NCBI RefSeq assembly: GCF_014652135.1
Contig: NZ_BMYF01000014.1
Span: 56,777 to 120,776 of the forward strand
Reading direction: 5' to 3'
Source: Mongoliitalea lutea
GTDB lineage: Bacteria; Bacteroidota; Bacteroidia; Cytophagales; Cyclobacteriaceae
Length of the DNA stretch: 64,000 bases
The notes below the pieces were generated by a model. The model searched no databases. It was not told the DNA's origin and saw only the letters and a program-made list of their open reading frames with translations. Below, in pieces: positions 53,879-61,755 of this stretch (position 1 is its first letter; every line of letters begins with the position of its first letter). The translations under genes and the position numbers were made by a program.

Positions 53879-54460
53879 ATGCATAACAGAATACTTTGCA
53901 CGCTTGTTTCCATTTGCTTCCTTTTCTCATGCGGACAGGATTATTTACCCAAACCCAATGGCTACAACCGCATTGATCTACCCGAGCGGGCATTTGATGT
54001 GCTAAGCATGCCCCAGCCATATATTTTTCAACATTCAGCGCATGCACAGGTAGAACCTGATTCCTTCAATTTGGCAGAAAAAACATGGATTAATCTGAAT
54101 TATCAGGATCTAGGTGCCAAGGTCCACCTCACTTACCTAACCCTAGAATCCAAAGGCAAAGACATCAAAATGGTCTTAAATGATGCCATCAATCTGACAG
54201 CCAAGCACCAAATCAAAGCCTATGGTATTGAAGAATCCATTTTGCTGACACCGAAAGGCTACACAGGAGTAGTCGCGGAGTTGACAGGTGAAGTGCCTAC
54301 GCAGTTCCAGTTTTTTGTGACCGATTCTACCGAAAATTTCCTTCGGGGCGCTTTGTACTTCAATACGGCTATGAAAAATGACTCCCTCTCCCCTGTCATT
54401 GAATACATCAAGGTAGATTTGATCCATTTGATCAATACCTTGGAGTTTAAGAAGTTGTAA
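53879..54460 (+). CDS. gldD: Gliding motility lipoprotein GldD
   Basis: A 193-residue lipoprotein (lipobox LFSC, Cys18). The conserved GldD text is visible: YLPKPNGYNRIDLPERAF (22-39), PYIFQHSAHAQVEPDS, EKTWINLNYQDLGAKVHLTY and the FFVTDSTENFLRGALYFN segment. GldD is needed for gliding in Flavobacterium and is found with T9SS genes in Bacteroidota. In many relatives it adjoins gldE; here it stands between a DinB gene and an ABA4-like gene, with no gldE in the window. It fits with the three T9SS cargo genes in this window. Confidence 0.92.
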   Translation: MHNRILCTLVSICFLFSCGQDYLPKPNGYNRIDLPERAFDVLSMPQPYIFQHSAHAQVEPDSFNLAEKTWINLNYQDLGAKVHLTYLTLESKGKDIKMVLNDAINLTAKHQIKAYGIEESILLTPKGYTGVVAELTGEVPTQFQFFVTDSTENFLRGALYFNTAMKNDSLSPVIEYIKVDLIHLINTLEFKKL

Positions 54461-54590
54461 GAGTTTCCAAAAACAGACTCGAAAACTTTTAAACGATTAT
54501 TCAACTGTGTTCATTGGAGGAATTATTTGCCATAGTGGGGAAAGAAAAGCGAATTTACTATCTTAGTAAACCAATAAACCCCTTCCCGCT

Positions 54591-55034
54591 ATGACCTTAG
54601 AAGCTGTTTTTGCCATGGCAAGCACCTTGGCATTCTTTGCCTGGATAGGCTTGTTTATCTTTTACGCGCAATCCTGGATTTACAGCACATTGTTTTCCGG
54701 TGTCCTGATTCTCCTTGGTGGAACATATATTTTCTACCTCATCTACGGTATCAGTTCGGGAGACATGGAAGGAGCTGGATTTGGAAGTTTAGCAGAAGTG
54801 AAAGCTTTAATGAGTTCAGATGAAGCCTTACTAGCGGGTTGGATTCATTATTTGGCCTTTGATTTATTTGTAGGCATGTGGATAGCCCATGATGCTTGGA
54901 AAAAAGACATCAGCAGGTGGCTATTGTTACCGGCCCTGTTAGGCACCTTTATGGCAGGACCTTTGGGATTAATGCTCTACTTTATCATCCGGGCGGGTAA
55001 AACAGGTAAATTGGTCCAATCCACGATTGACTAG
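54591..55034 (+). CDS. ABA4-like (DUF4281) membrane protein
   Basis: A 147-residue membrane protein with four hydrophobic helices. The ABA4/DUF4281 family signature is clear: WIHYLAFDLFVGMWIAHDAW in the third helix and PLGLMLYFIIR near the end. The plant homologue is required for neoxanthin formation. Bacterial members are of unknown function, sometimes linked to carotenoids or light responses, and no carotenoid gene is nearby here. It lies 130 bases after gldD and 141 bases before guaB. Confidence 0.87.
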   Translation: MTLEAVFAMASTLAFFAWIGLFIFYAQSWIYSTLFSGVLILLGGTYIFYLIYGISSGDMEGAGFGSLAEVKALMSSDEALLAGWIHYLAFDLFVGMWIAHDAWKKDISRWLLLPALLGTFMAGPLGLMLYFIIRAGKTGKLVQSTID

Positions 55035-55110
55035 CAAAGGTTGAATACCAAATTTTATTTTAATTCGGACAGAAATTTTTGGCTAAACTTTAAATTATTT
55101 TGAAATGGCC

Positions 55111-55142
55111 TTGAGCCACAATGGAAAATGTTTGTATCTTTG
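55111..55142 (+). promoter_or_regulatory. guaB promoter
   Basis: TTG (55111-55113), 21 bases, TATCTTTG (55135-55142): a full match to the Bacteroidota consensus. The predicted start near 55147 gives a leader of about 30 bases. Confidence 0.7.
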
Positions 55143-55175
55143 ACGGGCAAATAGGGTTACCTAACCACATTTGCC

Positions 55176-56654
55176 ATGAACAGAAATTCAGATAAATTCC
55201 TCTACGAAGCACTCACCTACGACGATGTGCTTTTGGTTCCCGGATACTCAGAAGTATTGCCGAGAGACACCAACACCTCCACTCAACTTACTAAGAACAT
55301 CCGATTGAACATTCCGCTTGTGTCCGCTGCTATGGATACCGTGACGGAATCTGAATTGGCCATTGCGATTGCATTGGAAGGAGGACTTGGATTCATCCAC
55401 AAAAACATGTCCATTGAGAAGCAAGCAGCGCAGGTTCGCAAAGTGAAGCGTTCTCAGGCAGGGATGATTTTGGATCCAATCACGTTAGCTATCGAAGCAA
55501 AGGTGAAGGATGCAGAAGCCATCATGCGTGAATATCATATTGGTGGTATTCCGGTGGTTGATGAGCATAGAATTTTAAAAGGAATCATTACCAATCGTGA
55601 CCTTCGCTTTATCAAAGATCCCAATGTCAATATCAAAGATATCATGACGGTGGATGGCCTGATTACCGCCAAAGCGGGAGTCTCCCTCGAACAAGCAGAA
55701 GAGATTCTTCAGGAATATAAAATCGAAAAACTCCCCATCGTAGATGAGGAATACCGATTGACAGGGTTGATTACCTACAAGGATATCCTGAAAAGAAAAG
55801 ATAAGCCACACGCCTGCAAAGATGAATATGGTCGTCTGAGAGTGGGTGCGGCAGTTGGCGTAACGGCTGATATCGTGGAGCGTGTAGAAGCATTGAAAAA
55901 TGCAGGAGTAGATGTAGTATCTATTGACACAGCACACGGACATTCCAAAGGTGTGATCGATACCTGTAGAAAAATCAAGCAGGTATTCCCTGACCTGGAT
56001 GTAATCGTAGGTAACATTGCAACTCCTGAGGCGGCGATTGCATTGGCTGAAGCAGGTGCTGATGCAGTAAAAGTAGGGGTTGGACCAGGTTCCATCTGTA
56101 CTACCCGTGTCATTGCTGGAGTGGGCGTTCCTCAACTTTCAGCGGTGTTTGAATGTGCTGAGGCTTTGAAAGGTCGAAATGTACCCGTAATTGCTGATGG
56201 AGGTATCCGTTATTCTGGTGATTTGGTGAAAGCGATTGCAGCAGGAGCAGGTTCTATTATGATCGGATCACTCTTAGCAGGGACCGAAGAAGCTCCTGGG
56301 GAAATGATTATTTACGAAGGAAGGAAATTCAAAACCTACAGAGGGATGGGCTCCTTGGAAGCTATGGAGTCAGGGTCCAAAGACCGTTACTTCCAAGATG
56401 CGGAAGACAATATCAAAAAACTGGTACCGGAAGGAATCGTTGGTAGAGTTGCTTACAAAGGTCAGGTTGCGGAAGTATTGTACCAATTGGTTGGAGGTCT
56501 TCAGGCCGGTATGGGCTATTGCGGTACCCAATCCATTGAAGACTTACAGCGTGATGGTAAATTTGTCAAAATCACCGCTGCCGGTGTAAAAGAATCCCAT
56601 CCACACGATGTAAGTATTACTAGAGAGGCTCCGAATTATTCGGCGAAGTTGTAA
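55176..56654 (+). CDS. guaB: Inosine-5'-monophosphate dehydrogenase
   Basis: A 492-residue cytoplasmic enzyme that oxidises IMP to XMP with NAD+, the committed step of GMP synthesis. The (beta/alpha)8 barrel is interrupted by two CBS domains (about 95-205). The catalytic loop is GPGSICTTR with Cys308. Further signatures are [36 protein letters not shown] and the flap [10 protein letters not shown]. Length is standard. It has its own promoter and terminator. Confidence 0.98.
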   Translation: MNRNSDKFLYEALTYDDVLLVPGYSEVLPRDTNTSTQLTKNIRLNIPLVSAAMDTVTESELAIAIALEGGLGFIHKNMSIEKQAAQVRKVKRSQAGMILDPITLAIEAKVKDAEAIMREYHIGGIPVVDEHRILKGIITNRDLRFIKDPNVNIKDIMTVDGLITAKAGVSLEQAEEILQEYKIEKLPIVDEEYRLTGLITYKDILKRKDKPHACKDEYGRLRVGAAVGVTADIVERVEALKNAGVDVVSIDTAHGHSKGVIDTCRKIKQVFPDLDVIVGNIATPEAAIALAEAGADAVKVGVGPGSICTTRVIAGVGVPQLSAVFECAEALKGRNVPVIADGGIRYSGDLVKAIAAGAGSIMIGSLLAGTEEAPGEMIIYEGRKFKTYRGMGSLEAMESGSKDRYFQDAEDNIKKLVPEGIVGRVAYKGQVAEVLYQLVGGLQAGMGYCGTQSIEDLQRDGKFVKITAAGVKESHPHDVSITREAPNYSAKL

Positions 56655-56672
56655 TCTCAAGTGCAATTAGTA

Positions 56673-56700
56673 AAAAAGGGTCACAAAGGACCCTTTTTTT
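56673..56700 (+). terminator. guaB terminator
   Basis: AAAAAGGGTC / GGACCCTTTTT with a short loop and a T-tract, 18 bases after the guaB stop. Confidence 0.92.
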
Positions 56701-56757
56701 ACTCTATCTCAAGACACCCTAATTCGTCCCAGTCTTTATGGAATAAAAACTTTTCAA

Positions 56758-56859
56758 TTAAGCTCTTGTTTGATGTTCTCTATCCGCAGCGTAAGCTAAG
56801 CAAGCCAATATATCTTCAATTGTCAACTCAGGAAAATCTTCTTGCACGTAGTATGTAAG
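56758..56859 (-). pseudogene. DUF433 antitoxin remnant
   Basis: An open minus-strand stretch of 33 codons without a start: LTYYVQEDFPELTIEDIL continuing ACLAYAADREHQTRA-stop. The pattern FPxLTxEDIxACLAYAADRE is the C-terminal helix pair of DUF433 proteins, the antitoxin-like partners of DUF5615/Mut7-C toxins. The N-terminal half is absent; a hairpin repeat begins exactly at base 56860. No toxin gene is recognisable downstream on the minus strand. It is therefore a relic of a toxin-antitoxin module. Confidence 0.7.
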
Positions 56860-56895
56860 AGGCTGTCTCAAAAGACTTCGCTTTTAAAACAGCCT
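56860..56895. repeat. Hairpin repeat abutting the DUF433 remnant
   Basis: AGGCTGTCTCAAAAG / CTTTTAAAACAGCCT, 15-base arms with two mismatches and a 6-base loop. The GAGGCTGTCTCAAAAG motif resembles insertion-sequence ends. It also lies just downstream of the hflC stop and might act as a weak terminator, but has no T-tract. Confidence 0.65.
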
Positions 56896-56905
56896 TGATT
56901 AGGAT

Positions 56906-57844
56906 CTAATTCAACCTCCTCAAATACCTGAAGAACTCACTGTCCGTAGACAAGACCAAACTGGTATTTTCATCCAATGATTTTTCGAAGCTTTCCATGG
57001 ATCGAAGAAACTTGTACAAGTCTACTGCCTGACGATTACGGTTATAGGCTGCAGCATAAATATTGGTTGCCTCAGCATCCGCTCTACCTTTGATTTCTTC
57101 TGCCAGCTTAAATGCCTCTGACTGGATCTGGGCTAAATCTCTTTCCTTGTTACCTTCGATTTTTCTTGCCTCTCCTTGACCCTCTGATTTAAACTGATCA
57201 GCTATTCTCACACGCTCGGAAATCATTCTATCATACACACGATCTCTAACCTCGTCCACATAGTTCATACGCTTGAACCTGAAATCCAAAATCCGTACGC
57301 CCAAATCTGTTGTACGTTCATTCGCTTTTTCCAAAATAATTTTCTCGATTTGCGCACGACCTACTGATATATCCTCAAGGATTTCTATTTCTTCCATAAA
57401 ATCCTCGGTTACCTCAGGATCTCTATTGGTTGAACGCACCAAATCCAACAAGTCATGGCTCGCTACCGCATTTCTGGTTTCCCCATCCAGGATATCATCC
57501 AATCGGGACTGGGCAGAGCGCTCATCGCGTAGACGGATAAAAAACTGCAAAGGATTGGTAATCTCCCAACGGGCGTAGGAATCCACAAAGATGAATTTCT
57601 TGTCCTTGGTAGGTACCTGATTTCTATCTCCGTCCCATTCCAAGTAGCGCTTATCAAAAAACTGCACCTTATGCAGGAATGGAATCTTGACATTAATTCC
57701 CGGCTCTGTACGTGGCTCTCCTACCGGCTTACCAAACTGAGTAACAATTGCCTGCTTGGTTTCATCCAAGATATATACACTATTCCACAAAAGAATTGCA
57801 GCAATAGCTCCAACGATGATCAATACTGTTCCTTTCGTACTCAT
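56906..57844 (-). CDS. hflC: Protease modulator HflC
   Basis: A 312-residue SPFH/prohibitin-family membrane protein. One N-terminal helix (about 5-22, GTVLIIVGAIAAILLW) is followed by an SPFH domain (about 25-190, QAIVTQFGKPVGEPRTEPGINVKIPF) and a long coiled coil (about 190-265, EGQGEARKIEGNKERDLAQIQ). With HflK it encloses FtsH and tunes membrane proteolysis. The start overlaps the hflK stop by 4 bases, which is the usual gene order. Confidence 0.95.
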   Translation of the reverse strand: MSTKGTVLIIVGAIAAILLWNSVYILDETKQAIVTQFGKPVGEPRTEPGINVKIPFLHKVQFFDKRYLEWDGDRNQVPTKDKKFIFVDSYARWEITNPLQFFIRLRDERSAQSRLDDILDGETRNAVASHDLLDLVRSTNRDPEVTEDFMEEIEILEDISVGRAQIEKIILEKANERTTDLGVRILDFRFKRMNYVDEVRDRVYDRMISERVRIADQFKSEGQGEARKIEGNKERDLAQIQSEAFKLAEEIKGRADAEATNIYAAAYNRNRQAVDLYKFLRSMESFEKSLDENTSLVLSTDSEFFRYLRRLN

Positions 57845-58821
57845 GGTGTATTCGTCTTTACTTTATCAATATTCAACAAAGGCAATACATTATTACCTTT
57901 TTCATCCACAATAATCTTATTGCCGATTTTAGGAAGCACGCGCTCCATGGTCTCCAAATAGATCCGCTGCTTGGTTACTTCCGGTGCTTTGACGTAGGCA
58001 TCAAACAACGATGTGAAACGCTCTGCTTCCCCTTTCGCTCTGTTAACCCGATTTAAAGCATAAGCTTCTGCCAATTGAATCGTTTCTTCCGCCTCACCTC
58101 TTGCACGTGGGATAACACGGTTGTATTCTGCTTCAGCTTGATTGATTAAGGTTTCACGTTCCTGCTGGGCCTGGTTTACTGCATTAAAGGAAGGTTTTAC
58201 TGGCTCAGGTGGATTCACATCCTGCAATACCACTTGGTCAATACGGATGCCATTTTCGTATTCATCACACATTCTCTGTAAAAGAACTTCCACCGAACTC
58301 GCTACTTCCTGCCTTCCCACTGTCAATACTTCATTTACGGTTCTGTCACCCACAATTTTACGCATAGCTGCCTCAGACATGTCTCGCAAGGTTTTCTCTG
58401 CATTGCGCACGCGGAACAAGTAACGATAGGAGTCTACGATTCGGTACTGTACAACCCACTCCACATCGGACAGATTCAAATCACCTGTCAACATCATACT
58501 CTCATCACCATAAGAGCTCTTCGTATATTGAGTAGGGGCACCTGAACTATCAGTAGATCTAAACCCAAATTCCTGTTTCAATTGACGCTGTACAGGAATT
58601 TTAAACATGCGCTCCACTCCAAATGGAACGATAAAGTTCAATCCCGGATCCACCGTACGGTTATACTTTCCTAGTTGAATCACAACACCTTCTTCCTCAG
58701 GTCCCACCGTTTTAACTCCCGTAACAACAGCAGCTAATAAAATAAATCCGCCGATGATCCTAGGAGCAAATTTCTTAATCCAATCCGGATCAATATTCAC
58801 TTCGTAATTTCTATCTTCCAT
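57841..58821 (-). CDS. hflK: FtsH protease activity modulator HflK
   Basis: A 326-residue SPFH-family partner of HflC. After a short cytoplasmic N-terminus comes one helix (about 18-38, IIGGFILLAAVVTGV), then the SPFH domain (about 42-230, GVVIQLGKYNRTVDPGLNFIVPF, VEWVVQYRIVDSYRYLFRV) and a coiled coil (NQAQQERETLINQAEAEYNR). It lacks the Gly/Pro-rich N-terminal extension of the E. coli protein. First gene of the hflK-hflC pair. Confidence 0.95.
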   Translation of the reverse strand: MEDRNYEVNIDPDWIKKFAPRIIGGFILLAAVVTGVKTVGPEEEGVVIQLGKYNRTVDPGLNFIVPFGVERMFKIPVQRQLKQEFGFRSTDSSGAPTQYTKSSYGDESMMLTGDLNLSDVEWVVQYRIVDSYRYLFRVRNAEKTLRDMSEAAMRKIVGDRTVNEVLTVGRQEVASSVEVLLQRMCDEYENGIRIDQVVLQDVNPPEPVKPSFNAVNQAQQERETLINQAEAEYNRVIPRARGEAEETIQLAEAYALNRVNRAKGEAERFTSLFDAYVKAPEVTKQRIYLETMERVLPKIGNKIIVDEKGNNVLPLLNIDKVKTNTP

Positions 58822-59021
58822 TAGTTTATTTGGTTTCAGCTTCTAATTTACGGCTTAAAGTTAAGAATGTTGGGGAAAACGGATAATTCTGAAATTTTAA
58901 AAGTGTAATTGTCTTTCAATACTTGATTTCTTCCCTCGCTTGCAGAGTAAAAATAGTAAAAGCTTAAAACTGTATGTAATGTATAATTGTAACTGTTTAA
59001 AGTTCCAGCTTAAAAATAGAC

Positions 59022-59060
59022 TAAAAAAGTAAAGGGAAGAAACGGATTTTCTCTTCCCTA
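59022..59060 (-). terminator. Terminator of the OmpA-domain gene
   Basis: On the minus strand AGGGAAGA / TCTTCCCT with an 11-base loop, followed by TTACTTTTTT, about 28 bases after the stop. Confidence 0.75.
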
Positions 59061-59087
59061 AAAGTAACTTATTACAGCAAACTTAAA

Positions 59088-61454
59088 TTATTTAAATTTG
59101 ATTTCTGTTCTTCGATTAAGTTGGTGCATAATACTTGAACATGGCAATTCGTCGCAATCATTAATTGGTTGAGATTTACCAAACCATTCAAACTCCAATC
59201 TTGCAGCTTCAACGCCTCTATTGATCAAATAATCCATAACAACTTGAGCCCTCCGTTCACTTAGATCTCTATTATAATCATCATTTCCACGTTGATCCGT
59301 ATGACCTGCAATATAAAGTTGTAGATTTGTCATTTTTCTCAGCATAATTGCGGTTCTTTCTAACTCTTCTTTATGGACAGACCTTAATGTGTTCTTGTCA
59401 AAATCAAAATAAATTGTTGGTAGACTATTTAACTCTGCCTGTAAAGCATCAAAAAGATTGGTCTGGTTACACAGCTCTTTCCCAATCAACTCTTTAGGTA
59501 ATTCATATTGTTTTGTAATATCTGGAAAAGCCTCTAAAACCAACTCGCTTCTTCTATTTAGTTGATGCTCCCTTTCAGGACAAGGGATGCCATTTCCACA
59601 ATCATTTATAAGGTTTTCTTCCCCAAACCATTCTAACTTAATCCTTTCTCCATTAATATTATATTTTGCAAGATAATCCCTGACAGCATCTGCCCTCCTT
59701 TGACTCAGAGCCAAATTATAAGTTTCACTAGCCCTAGAGTCTGTATGACTACCAACTAACAAATCAAGAAAATTATATCTGTTCATTAATTCAGCTATCT
59801 TATCTAAGGCCTCCTCAGCATCCTTTCTAATTTTGGATCTGTCTAGATCGTAATAAACAATATCCACATAAACAGGTGTTTGATATGGAATAGCAGCCAA
59901 TTTATATTCTTTTTCAAGTTTTTCTTCTTTTACACCTACAGTACTTAAAGAATTATCAGTAAGACTAAAGTACCCTTTTTTAGTAATAGAAAGATTAAAG
60001 TTCTTTTCTGGCAATAAATCTGCAAAAAGCTCTCCATTCGGTCCTCTTTTGGTACTAACTTCATCACCATTCTTAATTTTGATTTCAGCATCAAATTCAT
60101 CTGAAATAATATTACCTTCACAATCAAGCACTTTAGCAATTAGTCGCTTGTGAAGATCTTCAATTAAATAAATATCATCCAATCCAATGCCCCCTTGTCT
60201 ATCAGAGGATAAATACCTTTTGCCATCTTCAAATTCAACATAAGCAAAATCATCACGTGGGCTATTAAAAGGAAAGCCTAAATTCTCAGCAACTCCAAAA
60301 TTGTTAAGCTGTATTTCTGACTTGAAAATATCCATGCCTCCAAGACCAGAACGCCCGTTAGAACTAAAGTACAGGAAATTTCCTGAAATAGATGGATGGC
60401 TTTCATTCATAACCGTGTTGATTTCTCCACCAAGGTTTACCGGTTCACCAAAATTTTCCGTACCATCAAAATCAACAAAATAAAGATCATATCCCCCATA
60501 ACCTCCTTCTCTATTTGAAGAAAAATACACCTTACCATTAATTTCATCAAAAAAAGCATTCATCATACCATATTCCAGCATGCTATTGAATGGAAAAGGC
60601 TTGCTGTTAGTTACTTGTCCACTCTGATCAAGTTCTCCATAAAAAATTCCAGGATAATTGATTAAATCCAAACTCCTCTTTCTTCTTCCCTTAATTTTAG
60701 TTTGACCTATAAACGCCGTATAGAAAATCTTGTTGCCATTAGCGAAAATTTGAGCATCTGAAACATGTTGAACTCCTTCCAAATCAAGAGAAACCACTTG
60801 TACTTTACCAGAATTATTACTTATATACAACTTGTAAAATTCCCGTTCGTTGAAATTACTTTTTTCATTGGAAAAAATATTGTTTTTGGCATCTAACCTA
60901 ATCGACTTTCTTTTAGAAGTCGAAGTTTCTCCTCTATCACTCGTAAAAAACAAATCCTCGCCTCTTCTAGATAATCCATAATCCGAACCATCACTATTCA
61001 CATGAGGAACCGGAACCAATTTAATAGGTTTTCTTTCAGAGTAAAACTTCTCTAAAAGCTCCAAATCAAACCCCGGAAAATCAAAAGAACTATAACCTCC
61101 TTTTTTTAAGAATTCATTTAAATCTTCCGCTTCACCAGCTTGCATGGCAGCAATCAAATATAAATAAAAATCATCTTTAGTAGAGTCATCATAAGAAACT
61201 ACAACAGCCCACCATTCGAATGCTTTATCATAATCCCGAATTGTTTGGTAAGTAATAGCAAGCTTCCGCGCAGTGGTATAGGTTTCCTTTTTTGCATAAG
61301 CTTCAGAATACATTTCAGCAGCGTGCAAATAGTTTTCCAAATAAAATTGCTTATCCGCATACCGAAGTAACGGTCGCTGTGCTTGTATTTCTGTTTGAAA
61401 CAAAAACAAAAAAACTACAGCAAAAATCCTTAAATATATTTTTTTCCTTCTCAT
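59088..61454 (-). CDS. PorE-like outer-membrane protein with TPR, propeller and two OmpA domains
   Basis: A 788-residue exported protein from the ATG at 61454 (MRRKKIYLRIF), which fits the signal peptide better than the Met four codons upstream. In order: signal (about 1-26), helical TPR-like region (about 30-130, YLENYLHAAEMYSEAYAKKE), WD40-like PD40 propeller (about 150-430, with GKVYFSSNREGGYGGYDLYF and LYFSSNGRSGLGGMDIF), and a carboxypeptidase-regulatory-like domain (about 430-515). Two consecutive OmpA peptidoglycan-binding domains end the protein (about 530-650, GSHTDSRASETYNLALSQRRA; about 680-788, GHTDQRGNDDYNRDLSERRA). This is the PorE architecture with an extra OmpA copy. It lies downstream of a CTD-B adhesin gene and may anchor T9SS or surface structures to peptidoglycan. 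Confidence 0.88.
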   Translation of the reverse strand: MRRKKIYLRIFAVVFLFLFQTEIQAQRPLLRYADKQFYLENYLHAAEMYSEAYAKKETYTTARKLAITYQTIRDYDKAFEWWAVVVSYDDSTKDDFYLYLIAAMQAGEAEDLNEFLKKGGYSSFDFPGFDLELLEKFYSERKPIKLVPVPHVNSDGSDYGLSRRGEDLFFTSDRGETSTSKRKSIRLDAKNNIFSNEKSNFNEREFYKLYISNNSGKVQVVSLDLEGVQHVSDAQIFANGNKIFYTAFIGQTKIKGRRKRSLDLINYPGIFYGELDQSGQVTNSKPFPFNSMLEYGMMNAFFDEINGKVYFSSNREGGYGGYDLYFVDFDGTENFGEPVNLGGEINTVMNESHPSISGNFLYFSSNGRSGLGGMDIFKSEIQLNNFGVAENLGFPFNSPRDDFAYVEFEDGKRYLSSDRQGGIGLDDIYLIEDLHKRLIAKVLDCEGNIISDEFDAEIKIKNGDEVSTKRGPNGELFADLLPEKNFNLSITKKGYFSLTDNSLSTVGVKEEKLEKEYKLAAIPYQTPVYVDIVYYDLDRSKIRKDAEEALDKIAELMNRYNFLDLLVGSHTDSRASETYNLALSQRRADAVRDYLAKYNINGERIKLEWFGEENLINDCGNGIPCPEREHQLNRRSELVLEAFPDITKQYELPKELIGKELCNQTNLFDALQAELNSLPTIYFDFDKNTLRSVHKEELERTAIMLRKMTNLQLYIAGHTDQRGNDDYNRDLSERRAQVVMDYLINRGVEAARLEFEWFGKSQPINDCDELPCSSIMHQLNRRTEIKFK

Positions 61455-61755
61455 GGTAAGTACCATCTTGGGTATTAATGTTTTAAATAAATAACTCTTA
61501 CATAATTTTTTATAACTACTTCTGAAGTATTTTTTAGAATTATTGTAAGAGCTGGAAATTACATACGTTTTTTTATACAGTACTGAAACACTTTTTCATT
61601 GAATATCAGCTTGAGAAAATCATCAATACTCAACGGTCTTCTGGAGGTATAAATATGCCCAAGTGAATAATTCTAGTTACTTGCCGTAGCTATCTACAGG
61701 AGAAACTTCTCCCATAGACACTACAACAACTAAATTCAATTTTTACACTATTACT
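61455..61755. other. Intergenic region between adhesin and OmpA gene
   Basis: A 301-base AT-rich gap. The only structure seen is a hairpin GGAGAA/TTCTCC extended by TATCTACA/CATAG at about 61691-61720, without a T-tract. No PorP/SprF gene lies here, although that gene often occupies this position. No consensus promoter found. Confidence 0.5.

Noticed and set aside
56700..56757. Toxin gene downstream of the DUF433 remnant
   Set aside because: A short open frame (IEKFLFHKDWDELG) is visible on the minus strand but has no recognisable DUF5615 or PIN motif; treated as noise.
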